35,763 nt of DNA, from contig NZ_LJYG01000106.1 of assembly GCF_001440035.1 (NCBI RefSeq), positions 34,732-70,494 of the forward strand, in the 5' to 3' direction. The notes beneath the pieces were generated by a model, which saw only the letters and a program-made list of their open reading frames with translations, did no database searches and was not told the origin of the DNA. Origin of the DNA: Bradyrhizobium manausense (GTDB taxonomy: Bacteria > Pseudomonadota > Alphaproteobacteria > Rhizobiales > Xanthobacteraceae). Positions 8,492-14,814 of the stretch are shown here, one piece after another. Every line of letters starts with the position of its first letter. Within the stretch, counting starts at the first letter, position 1. The position numbers were made by a program, and so were the translations under genes.

Positions 8492-9712
8492 CTACGCTTT
8501 CAAGAGCGGCGAGGGGAGTAACAAGCCTGTCGGGAAACCCGGGACCGGCGGGGTCATCCAGCGCCGTGCCCTGCCATGGCCGAACGACTGCACCTTGTTC
8601 GATCGCGCCAGCTCCTCGAGCGCCCGCTGCACGGTGCGTGCGCTCATTCGAAGCGCGAGCGCGAGCGCCGAGCTCGACCATGGCTCGCCATCGGCAAGAA
8701 TGGCAAGGACGGCGGCGTGCTTCTCCTCGACCGGGCGCGCCAGCACGATGACGTCGCGCGTCTTTCGCGGCGCCAGCTCGAAGCCCTGTTTTGTGGCGCT
8801 GATCTCGGCCAGCGGCCTGAGCTGGGTGCGGAGCCGTCCGATCTCGACGCGCAAGCGCGCACGGTGCGATTCGTCGGCGTGCCTCGCCTGGAACGCGCCC
8901 GAGATCAGCGCCTCGCGCGAGACATCTTCGGGCCATGCCTGCGCCAGCAGACGGGCGAGCGCGAACAGTACGGGCCGCGTCCCGAGCGATACGGCAATGC
9001 CCTGCCTGCGCACGACATGATGAAAGCTGTCGACGACGAGCGCGGTCGAGGTCGCGAGGCGCTCGACCTCGCCGAGCAGCAGCGGGTGCTCGCTGCCGCG
9101 TGCGATCAGGCGCGCGGCCGGCGTCTTCAGAATGAGGCTTGCGCCGTCGACCTCGGCCACCAGCGCCGGGATGTTGGCCCGTCGCGCAGCGCGGGCCGCG
9201 AGGTCAAGCGCCGCGCGCGCCTCGTTCGATTTGAGCCGCCTGATGGCGATGCCGGCGACCACGAGCTCGCGCACGACCTGGGACGCAGGCGGCAGCGGGC
9301 AGGCGCGGATCTCGGTCAGCGTCCGCTCGGCCTCATCGATCCTCCCGAGCAGGAGCAGGCGGCGCGCCTCGATATGGCCGGCATGGGCAGCATTGGTGAG
9401 ATCGCCGTGGCTTGCCAGCGTCGCCCGCGCCGCTGTGAGCGCCTTCGCCGGCCAGTTCAGGTCGCGCGAGACCAGCGCGATCTCGGCCTCCGCCACCACG
9501 CATCTGGCCCGCGCGACCGCTTCGCGCGGCCCGAAGGCGCGGGCGGCGCTGCGCAGCAGCGCCTTGGCTTTGGCGAGATCGCCGAGCTGCGCCATCGCGA
9601 TGCCGCGCAGCGCCAGCGAGGGCGCATCGTTGCGCAGTGCGACGCGGTTCAGCGCGCCGAGCGGATCGCCGGCCTCCAGCGCGCGGGCGGCGGCCGTGAT
9701 CAGCGACTCCAT
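8492..9712 (-). CDS. TPR/winged-helix transcriptional regulator
   Basis: A 406-residue protein, probably a DNA-binding regulator. Residues 1-200 are Ala/Leu/Arg-rich helical repeats resembling TPRs (GDPLGALNRVAL, GDLAKAKALLRSAAR, GRIDEAERTLTEIRA). A middle section, RPVLFALARLLAQAWPE followed by SREALI and RLRVEIGRLRTQL, matches an OmpR/SARP-type winged helix. The C-terminal section (AAVLAILADGEPWSSSALAL, MSARTVQRALEELAR) is a second winged helix-turn-helix. It is divergent from the DUF899 gene, with about 100 bases between starts, and leads into the propeller gene. It therefore probably controls both directions. The effector is unknown. The N-terminal start has no strong ribosome binding site. 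Confidence 0.75.
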   Translation of the reverse strand: MESLITAAARALEAGDPLGALNRVALRNDAPSLALRGIAMAQLGDLAKAKALLRSAARAFGPREAVARARCVVAEAEIALVSRDLNWPAKALTAARATLASHGDLTNAAHAGHIEARRLLLLGRIDEAERTLTEIRACPLPPASQVVRELVVAGIAIRRLKSNEARAALDLAARAARRANIPALVAEVDGASLILKTPAARLIARGSEHPLLLGEVERLATSTALVVDSFHHVVRRQGIAVSLGTRPVLFALARLLAQAWPEDVSREALISGAFQARHADESHRARLRVEIGRLRTQLRPLAEISATKQGFELAPRKTRDVIVLARPVEEKHAAVLAILADGEPWSSSALALALRMSARTVQRALEELARSNKVQSFGHGRARRWMTPPVPGFPTGLLLPSPLLKA

Positions 9713-9811
9713 GAAAATCCCGCCACACTTGTTACTCCCACCGTGCGCCCGTCCGGTGCGAGAACTCTCCCACGGCCGACGATGTGCGGCGAGCGAGAGA
9801 TTTGGAGAGCC

Positions 9812-10597
9812 ATGATGACATCAGCCAACAAAGCAGCGACCAACGGACAGCCCGCCATGCTAACACCGCCAGTGGTCTCGGCGGAGGAGTGGGAAGCGGC
9901 CCGTCAGGTGCTGCTGGTGAAGGAGAAGGCACATACCCGCGCCCGCGACGCACTCGCCGCCGAACGCCGGCGCATGCCGTGGATGGAAGTGACCAAAACC
10001 TACGCATTCGAGACGCCATCCGGCAAGGCCAGTCTGCTCGATCTGTTCCAGGGCCGGCGCCAGCTGATCCTGTACCGGGCCTTCTTCGAGCCTGATGTGT
10101 TCGGCTGGCCCGACCATGCCTGCCGCGGCTGCTCCATGGTGGCCGACCAGGTCGCCCATGTGGCGCATCTGAACGCCCGCGACACCACGCTGGTGTTCGC
10201 CTCGCGGGCTCCGCAGCCGGATATCGCGCGGCTGAAGGCGCGGATGGGCTGGAACATTCCGTGGGTCACCATCACCGACAGCTTTGATGCCGATTTTGGC
10301 GTCGGCGAGTGGCACGGCACCAACGTGTTCTACCGCGACGGGAAACGAATCTTCCGGACCTATCTGATCAAGAGCCGCGGCGACGAGCAGATGGGCAGCA
10401 CCTGGAACTATCTCGACATCACCCCGCTCGGCCGCCAGGAGGTGTGGGAGGATTCGCCTCCGGGCTATCCGCAGACGCCGACCTACAAATGGTGGAACTG
10501 GCACGACAGCTACGAGGCGGGTGCGGAGCCCGACAAGAAATGGGTCGAGGTCTCCGACGCCGGCGAGATCGCGCTCCGCACACCGGGTGCGCAATGA
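9812..10597 (+). CDS. DUF899 family thioredoxin-like dithiol-disulfide oxidoreductase
   Basis: A 261-residue protein of the DUF899 family, a thioredoxin-fold group annotated as predicted dithiol-disulfide oxidoreductases. The candidate active-site CxxC is visible as C104-R-G-C107 in DHACRGCSMVADQV. Other family marks are EEWEAARQVLLVKEKAHTRA, FQGRRQLILYR, GWNIPWVTITDSFDADF, GTWNYLD-like STWNYLDITPLGRQE and the tail PTYKWWNWHDSY. There are two adjacent ATGs (9812, 9815); GGAGA is better spaced for the second, so the protein may be one residue shorter. The stop overlaps the next start (ATGA), so translation is coupled to the small membrane protein. The substrate is unknown; redox or detoxification is inferred from the fold. 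Confidence 0.9.
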   Translation: MMTSANKAATNGQPAMLTPPVVSAEEWEAARQVLLVKEKAHTRARDALAAERRRMPWMEVTKTYAFETPSGKASLLDLFQGRRQLILYRAFFEPDVFGWPDHACRGCSMVADQVAHVAHLNARDTTLVFASRAPQPDIARLKARMGWNIPWVTITDSFDADFGVGEWHGTNVFYRDGKRIFRTYLIKSRGDEQMGSTWNYLDITPLGRQEVWEDSPPGYPQTPTYKWWNWHDSYEAGAEPDKKWVEVSDAGEIALRTPGAQ

Positions 10598-10875
10598 GCG
10601 ACGTCCATCCCGCCAGCGCCAGGCGTGACGGCAGCGAGGCCGCATCCCAGCTTGCCCCATCCCATCTTGCTCGGTGGTTGGGCCTGGCGGCCACGCCGAC
10701 CTTCGCGGCCATGGCGGTGCTGACGGCCGCCTTCAGTGGCGGCCCGGCGGACATGCTCTGCTCCGCCGGGCACGGGATGTCGCTGGGCGGGATGGTGCCG
10801 ATGTATCTCTTGATGAGCGCGTTCCATTCGGCGGCGTGGCTGCGGTTGCTCTCGGGGTGGCGGGGGCGGGAGTAA
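10594..10875 (+). CDS. Small two-helix membrane protein
   Basis: A 93-residue hypothetical protein, translationally coupled to the DUF899 gene through an ATGA overlap. After a hydrophilic N-terminus of about 30 residues come two hydrophobic segments (LGLAATPTFAAMAVLTAAF and GGMVPMYLLMSAFHSAAWL), joined by a loop with one Cys and one His (ADMLCSAGHGM). The end is basic. It resembles small membrane proteins often found beside DUF899 genes, but I know no function. A partnership with the oxidoreductase, with the lone Cys as a possible redox partner, is inference. Confidence 0.7.
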   Translation: MSDVHPASARRDGSEAASQLAPSHLARWLGLAATPTFAAMAVLTAAFSGGPADMLCSAGHGMSLGGMVPMYLLMSAFHSAAWLRLLSGWRGRE

Positions 10876-10900
10876 GCGGCGCCTCGTGCCCGCCTCGCCC

Positions 10901-10950
10901 GGCCGCATCCTGAGGAGCCCGCCTTAGCGGGCGTCTCGAAGGATGGCCGC
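10901..10950. repeat. Palindromic intergenic repeat
   Basis: GGCCGCATCCT (10901 on) pairs with AGGATGGCCGC (ends 10950), and a nested GCCCGC..GCGGGC stem is also present. The pattern 'catcctgaggagcccgcc..gcgggcgtctcgaaggatg' is a repeat I recognise from Bradyrhizobium intergenic regions. It probably ends transcripts arriving from the DUF899 pair. Confidence 0.7.
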
Positions 10951-10969
10951 ACGCACGAGCTCCAAACGA

Positions 10970-10998
10970 AAACGGCCCCAGCATTGCCGGGGCCGTTT
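10970..10998 (-). terminator. Rho-independent terminator of the L,D-transpeptidase gene
   Basis: AAACGGCCCC (10970-10979) and GGGGCCGTTT (10989-10998) form a perfect 10-bp stem with a 9-base loop. On the minus strand the stem runs into TTTTCGTTT, giving the T-rich tail. It lies just 25 bases after the stop of the transpeptidase gene at 11023. Confidence 0.8.
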
Positions 10999-11022
10999 GC
11001 AATTTTCTTCCAGGACCTCGCG

Positions 11023-11727
11023 TTACCTCAGCTCCGCGCGGCGCTCGGTCATCGGCAGCACGATCACCTTGGTGCCGACGTTGACGCGGGAATAGAGGTC
11101 GGAGACGTCGTCATTGGTCAGGCGGATGCAGCCGGAGGAGACGTGCTTGCCGATCGTGTCGGGGGCGTTGGTGCCGTGGATGCGGTAGACGGTGCCGCCG
11201 AGATACATGGCGCGGGCGCCGAGCGGGTTGCCGGGGCCGCCGGCCATGTGGCGCGGCAGATAAGGCTGGCGCTGGATCATTTCCGGCGGCGGGGTCCAGT
11301 CCGGCCACTCGGCCTTCTTGGTCACCGACTGCGTGCCGGACCAGGTGAAGCCGTCACGGCCGACGCCTATGCCGTAGCGGATCGCCTGGCCGTTACCGAG
11401 CACATAATAGAGATAGGTGTTGGGCGTATCGATGATGATGGTGCCTGGCGCTTCGCGCGTCGCATACGAAACGGTCTGGCGGCGGAAGCGGGCCGGCGTC
11501 TCGACGGCATCCTGGTTCTCTGATGGCGCGGCCTGGTAGGTCGGCGCAGAATAGGGCTGGTAAGGCTGAAGCGGCTGCGGCGCAGTCATCACCGGCAGCG
11601 GCTGGAAGAACGGCAAGAGCTGCACGGGCGCGGCTTTTGCCGGGCCGGCACATGCGATTGCAGCAACGACCACTGCACTGACGGCAACTGCGCGCGAATA
11701 CGTCCTGAACGTGTCCAGATTGAACAT
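11023..11727 (-). CDS. L,D-transpeptidase (YkuD domain)
   Basis: A 234-residue exported enzyme of the YkuD family, which makes 3-3 peptidoglycan cross-links or attaches proteins to the wall. The signal peptide (AVAVSAVVVAAIACAGPAKA) is followed by a Pro/Gln/Tyr-rich linker to about residue 75, then the YkuD domain. Catalytic residues are visible: H184 in YRIHGTNAPDTIG and C200 in KHVSSGCIRLTNDDV. Start ATG 11727 is chosen because AGGGGCGACCA precedes it and it gives a clean signal peptide; the frame is open further upstream but not coding-like. It is a single gene with its own terminator. Bradyrhizobia carry many YkuD paralogues, so the specific role is not assigned. Confidence 0.93.
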   Translation of the reverse strand: MFNLDTFRTYSRAVAVSAVVVAAIACAGPAKAAPVQLLPFFQPLPVMTAPQPLQPYQPYSAPTYQAAPSENQDAVETPARFRRQTVSYATREAPGTIIIDTPNTYLYYVLGNGQAIRYGIGVGRDGFTWSGTQSVTKKAEWPDWTPPPEMIQRQPYLPRHMAGGPGNPLGARAMYLGGTVYRIHGTNAPDTIGKHVSSGCIRLTNDDVSDLYSRVNVGTKVIVLPMTERRAELR

Positions 11728-11891
11728 TGGTCGCCCCTGTTTGCGTGGTGTTTCTTGGTCACCCCGGCACCGTTGCGGTGCTCCGTTGCTTAGGTTCCTA
11801 ACGGAAACAAGTTTCGGGACGTTTGCGCGGAAAATCGAAAACGGTTTCATCGCGGCAAGGATTGTTTCATGACAGTTTCGTGGCCACGACG

Positions 11892-11905
11892 GTTCGTTAA
11901 CGAAC
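11892..11905. promoter_or_regulatory. Perfect 14-bp palindrome in divergent promoter region
   Basis: GTTCGTTAACGAAC is a perfect palindrome in the 274-base gap between the transpeptidase gene and the divergent glycosyltransferase gene. A symmetric site of this length suits a dimeric repressor or activator. Which gene it controls, and the protein, are unknown. Confidence 0.45.
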
Positions 11906-11926
11906 AAAACACTGGGCCGACACTTC

Positions 11927-11942
11927 TGTGACGTCACACGCC
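11927..11942 (+). promoter_or_regulatory. TGTGACGTCACA palindrome and shared upstream element, copy 1
   Basis: TGTGACGTCACA (11927-11938) is a perfect 12-bp palindrome. The 14-mer TGACGTCACACGCC (11929-11942) recurs with one mismatch at 13890-13903, upstream of the DUF962-like gene. The two copies end about 60 and 52 bases before their respective starts, which suggests a common control element. Confidence 0.45.
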
Positions 11943-12001
11943 TGAAATATCCGTGGTTGATGGTCGATGCCTGAGAATCATCAAACTCTCGGGATTTCCC
12001 C

Positions 12002-13054
12002 ATGCGGGTATTAATCGCGACCGACGCCTGGCATCCGCAGGTCAACGGTGTGGTCCGGACGCTGACCTCGCTCGCTGCCGCCGCCAAGGCGCTCGATGTC
12101 GAGATCGACTTCCTGACGCCTGACGGCTTCAGGTCCTGGCCGCTGCCGACCTATCCGGGCATTCGCATTGCGTTGCCGAGCGGGAAAGAGATCGCGCGCC
12201 GGATCGAGAGGTGCGCGCCCGAAGCGCTGCACATCGCCACCGAAGGCCCGATCGGCTGGGCCGCGCGGGCCTATTGCCGCCGCAACCGCCTCGCTTTCAC
12301 GACGTCCTACACCACGCGCTTTCCGGAATATGTCTCGGTGCGAACAGGCATCCCCGATGCCGTCGGCTACGCCGTGTTGCGCCACTTCCACGATGCCGCC
12401 GCCATGATCATGGTGGCGACGCCGTCGCTGCGGCAGGAGCTTTCGGCGCGCGGCTTCAAGCGCCTCGGCTACTGGGGCCGCGGCGTCGACACCGAGCTGT
12501 TTCATCCTGATTCTCCGGCCGAGCTCGATCTGCCGCGCCCGATCTTCATGACCATGGGGCGCGTCGCGGTCGAGAAGAATCTCGAAGCCTTCCTCTCGCT
12601 CGATCTGCCCGGCACCAAGGTGGTCGTCGGCGACGGACCGCAGAAGGCCGCGCTGGAGAAGAAATATCCTGATGTGGTCTTCCTCGGCGAGAAGAAGGGC
12701 GCCGATCTCACCGCGCATCTCGCCGCCGCTGACGTGTTCGTGTTCCCGAGCCTCACCGATACGTTCGGCGTGGTGCAGCTCGAGGCGCTCGCCTGCGGCA
12801 CGCCCGTTGCAGCGTTTCCGGTAACGGGACCGAAGGACGTCATCGCCGATCATCCGATCGGCGCGATCGACCATGATCTGCGCGCCGCCTGCCTGCGCGC
12901 GCTCACCATGTCGCGCGAGACCTGCCGCAACTTCGCGCTGGAGCGCTCCTGGGAAAACAGCGCGCGCCAGTTCGTCGGCAATCTCACCTCACTTCAGCCC
13001 AGCCGCGCCTTGCGCGCTTCACCTCGCATGGCGCAGCGGCCGGTGCGCGGGTGA
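12002..13054 (+). CDS. GT4 family glycosyltransferase (alpha-mannosyltransferase-like)
   Basis: A 350-residue retaining glycosyltransferase of GT-B fold. The N-terminal domain opens with MRVLIATDAWHPQVNGVVRT, a typical MgtA/PimB/SqdX-like start. The C-terminal donor domain has MGRVAVEKNLEAFLSL (185-200), VVVGDGPQ and the donor-site segment SLTDTFGVVQLEALACGTPV (250-269), in which Asp253 replaces the first Glu of the EX7E motif, as in several MgtA-like enzymes. There is no signal peptide or membrane helix; it should act at the inner face of the membrane with a nucleotide sugar. The acceptor is probably a lipid, inferred from relatives and from the phospholipid genes that follow. It lies 33 bases before the methyltransferase gene and is likely co-transcribed with it. 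Confidence 0.88.
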   Translation: MRVLIATDAWHPQVNGVVRTLTSLAAAAKALDVEIDFLTPDGFRSWPLPTYPGIRIALPSGKEIARRIERCAPEALHIATEGPIGWAARAYCRRNRLAFTTSYTTRFPEYVSVRTGIPDAVGYAVLRHFHDAAAMIMVATPSLRQELSARGFKRLGYWGRGVDTELFHPDSPAELDLPRPIFMTMGRVAVEKNLEAFLSLDLPGTKVVVGDGPQKAALEKKYPDVVFLGEKKGADLTAHLAAADVFVFPSLTDTFGVVQLEALACGTPVAAFPVTGPKDVIADHPIGAIDHDLRAACLRALTMSRETCRNFALERSWENSARQFVGNLTSLQPSRALRASPRMAQRPVRG

Positions 13055-13087
13055 TCCATATTTTGACCCAAAGCGAGAACCTCATCG

Positions 13088-13777
13088 ATGGCTAAGATCA
13101 TGAACCTTGACGGCACCCAGCAGCTCGACCTCACCCGTGGCTCGGTCGAGCAGGCCTATGACCGCTGGGCGCCCGTCTACGATCTCGTGTTCGGCGGCGT
13201 ATTCGCCAAGGGCCGCCAGGCCGCGATCGCAGCCACCAACAAGATCGGCGGCCGCGTGCTCGAGGTCGGCGTCGGCACCGGCATCTCGCTGCCGCTCTAT
13301 GCCCCGCATCTGCGCATCTTCGGCACCGACATTTCGGACGCGATGCTCGACAAGGCCCGCCGCCGCGTTCGCGAAGGCAATCTCAAGAACGTCGAGGGCC
13401 TCGCGGTGATGGACGCCGAGAAGCTCGAATTCCCCGACAATTCCTTCGACGTCGTGATGGCGCAATATGTCGTCACCGCGGTGCCGAATCCGGAGAAGGC
13501 GCTGGACGAATTCGCCCGCGTGCTGCGTCCGGGCGGCGAGCTGATCATCCTGACCCGTGTCAGCGCCGACACCGGCATGCGCCGTTTCATCGAGCAGAAG
13601 CTGCAGCCGGTGGTGCGTCCGCTCGGCTTCCGCACCGCCGAGTTCGCCTGGTCGCGCTATGCCAAATGGCTTGCCGGCGCCAAGGGCATGGAGCTCGCCG
13701 AGCGCCGCCTGATTCCGCCGCTCGGCCATTTCTCGCTGGTGCGCTTCCGCAAGATCGACATCGCCAAGGCAGCTTGA
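13088..13777 (+). CDS. SAM-dependent methyltransferase, phospholipid N-methyltransferase-like (Pmt)
   Basis: A 229-residue class I methyltransferase. Motif I is RVLEVGVGTGISLPLY (about 56-71), the acidic end of strand 2 is FGTDISDAMLDKARRR, and motif II/III regions are FDVVMAQYVVTAVPNPEKAL and LRPGGELIILTRV. The opening GSVEQAYDRWAPVYDLVFGGVFAKGR resembles Rhodobacter-type PmtA and the PmtX enzymes of Bradyrhizobium, which methylate phosphatidylethanolamine towards phosphatidylcholine. UbiE-type quinone methyltransferases are close relatives and cannot be excluded. Having a phosphatidylserine decarboxylase gene 3 kb away supports a phospholipid role. The last codons begin a 14-bp tandem repeat that carries the stop codon in its first unit. 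Confidence 0.82.
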   Translation: MAKIMNLDGTQQLDLTRGSVEQAYDRWAPVYDLVFGGVFAKGRQAAIAATNKIGGRVLEVGVGTGISLPLYAPHLRIFGTDISDAMLDKARRRVREGNLKNVEGLAVMDAEKLEFPDNSFDVVMAQYVVTAVPNPEKALDEFARVLRPGGELIILTRVSADTGMRRFIEQKLQPVVRPLGFRTAEFAWSRYAKWLAGAKGMELAERRLIPPLGHFSLVRFRKIDIAKAA

Positions 13778-13830
13778 GCAAGGCAGCTTGAGCAAGGCAG
13801 CCTGAGCAAGGCAGCTTGAGCAAGGCAGCA
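13766..13830. repeat. 14-bp tandem repeat across the methyltransferase stop codon
   Basis: Unit AAGGCAGCTTGAGC occurs at 13766, 13780, 13794 (one C for T change) and 13808, followed by a partial copy to 13830. The stop codon TGA is in the first unit, so extra copies add only untranslated sequence. The array looks like a recent slippage expansion. Confidence 0.85.
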
Positions 13831-13889
13831 CCGCTCGCGCGTTCTTCGTGCGTCATCGCGTCGCCGCACATCGTCATATGACAAAACGA

Positions 13890-13903
13890 TGATGTCACAC
13901 GCC
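13890..13903 (+). promoter_or_regulatory. Shared upstream element, copy 2
   Basis: TGATGTCACACGCC matches TGACGTCACACGCC at 11929-11942 in 13 of 14 bases and lies 52 bases before the DUF962-like start. The copy upstream of the glycosyltransferase has similar spacing, which suggests joint control of the two transcription units. Confidence 0.4.
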
Positions 13904-13954
13904 GTACATCGAATCTCTGTAAATCCTGAGCCCGAAAGCATTTTGGGGGAGAGC

Positions 13955-14614
13955 ATGATCAAGAACTACCTCGAGCAGCTGCGGATCCAGCGCTGGGACG
14001 ACCATCGCTACTATCACCACAGCCGCATCAATCAGAGCCTGCACTTCGTCAGCGCGCTGAGCTTCCTCTTTGCCTATGTCTGGCTGTTCGTCGATCCCAT
14101 GATCTCGGCGCTGGTCGGCTGGCTGGTCTCGATGGCCTCGCGCCAGGCCGGCCACTTCTTCTTCGAGCCGCACACCTACGACCACATCAACCAGGCGACG
14201 CACGAGTACAAGGAGGAGATCAAGGTCGGCTACAACCTTCAGCGCAAGGTGGTGCTGATGGCGATCTGGGCGGCATCGCCGTTGGTGCTGGTCGTCGATC
14301 CCACGCTGTTCGGCCTGTTCACGCCCTGGGCGAATGCGAGCGACTTCGTCCGCCAGGTCGCCAAGATCTGGCTGGCAGTCGGCGGCGGCGGTCTTCTGTT
14401 CCGCACCGTGCATCTGTTCTTCATCCGCGATGTCGAGACCGGCCTCGTCTGGATGACCAAAATCCTGACCGATCCGTTCCATGATCTGATGCTGTATCGC
14501 AGCGCTCCGCTCGCCCTGATGCGCGGCGAACTGATGGATCCCGGCCTGCACCTCAACCCCGAGCACACGCTGGGCTTCATCGACGAGCCCGTGCTCGAAG
14601 AGCAGCACGCCTGA
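13955..14614 (+). CDS. DUF962/Mpo1-like multi-pass membrane protein
   Basis: A 219-residue membrane protein with about four hydrophobic segments (FVSALSFLFAYVWLFV, MISALVGWLVSM, VLMAIWAASPLVLVV, IWLAVGGGGLLFRTV). It carries a His pattern resembling DUF962 (yeast Mpo1, an Fe-dependent dioxygenase in 2-hydroxy fatty acid breakdown): H21-x4-N26-x3-H30 in YYHHSRINQSLH, and GHFFFE (67-71) followed by H73 and H77 in EPHTYDHIN. Start ATG 13955 follows a strong GGGGGAGAGC; earlier in-frame codons lack one. The family assignment is from motif memory and is moderate. Acting on a lipid acyl chain is inferred from the family and from lipid-related neighbours. Confidence 0.65.
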   Translation: MIKNYLEQLRIQRWDDHRYYHHSRINQSLHFVSALSFLFAYVWLFVDPMISALVGWLVSMASRQAGHFFFEPHTYDHINQATHEYKEEIKVGYNLQRKVVLMAIWAASPLVLVVDPTLFGLFTPWANASDFVRQVAKIWLAVGGGGLLFRTVHLFFIRDVETGLVWMTKILTDPFHDLMLYRSAPLALMRGELMDPGLHLNPEHTLGFIDEPVLEEQHA

Positions 14615-14658
14615 GCGCGCCGCACACGCCACGCACTCCGATGTCCGACGGTTACGTC

Positions 14659-14790
14659 ATGCCCGGCCTCGTGCCGGGCATCCACGTGTTGAGGGCTGCC
14701 GCGAGCGCCGTCGTTCCGGGGGGATGCGCAGCATCGAACCCGGAATCTCGAGATTCCGGGTTCGGCTCTCGGAGCCGCCCCGGAATGACG
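14659..14790. repeat. Palindromic intergenic repeat with perfect 28-bp inverted repeat
   Basis: ATGCCCGGC (14659-14667) pairs with GCCGGGCAT (14673-14681). Further on, GAACCCGGAATCTC (14736-14749) is followed directly by its exact reverse complement (14750-14763). The block ends CCCCGGAATGAC. The same family, with the GGAATCTCGAGATT core, is seen again at 19826-19960. It lies between two convergent genes and can end both transcripts. Confidence 0.8.
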
Positions 14791-14814
14791 GTGGTTGTGC
14801 TGAAAGAGCCAGCC

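Noticed and set aside
11950..12001. FixK/FNR box (TTGAT-N4-ATCAA) before the glycosyltransferase
   Set aside because: GTTGATGG and ATCATCAA are present, but the halves are not at the required spacing.
13766..13830. CRISPR-like array
   Set aside because: The 14-bp units are directly joined without spacers, so it is a simple tandem repeat.
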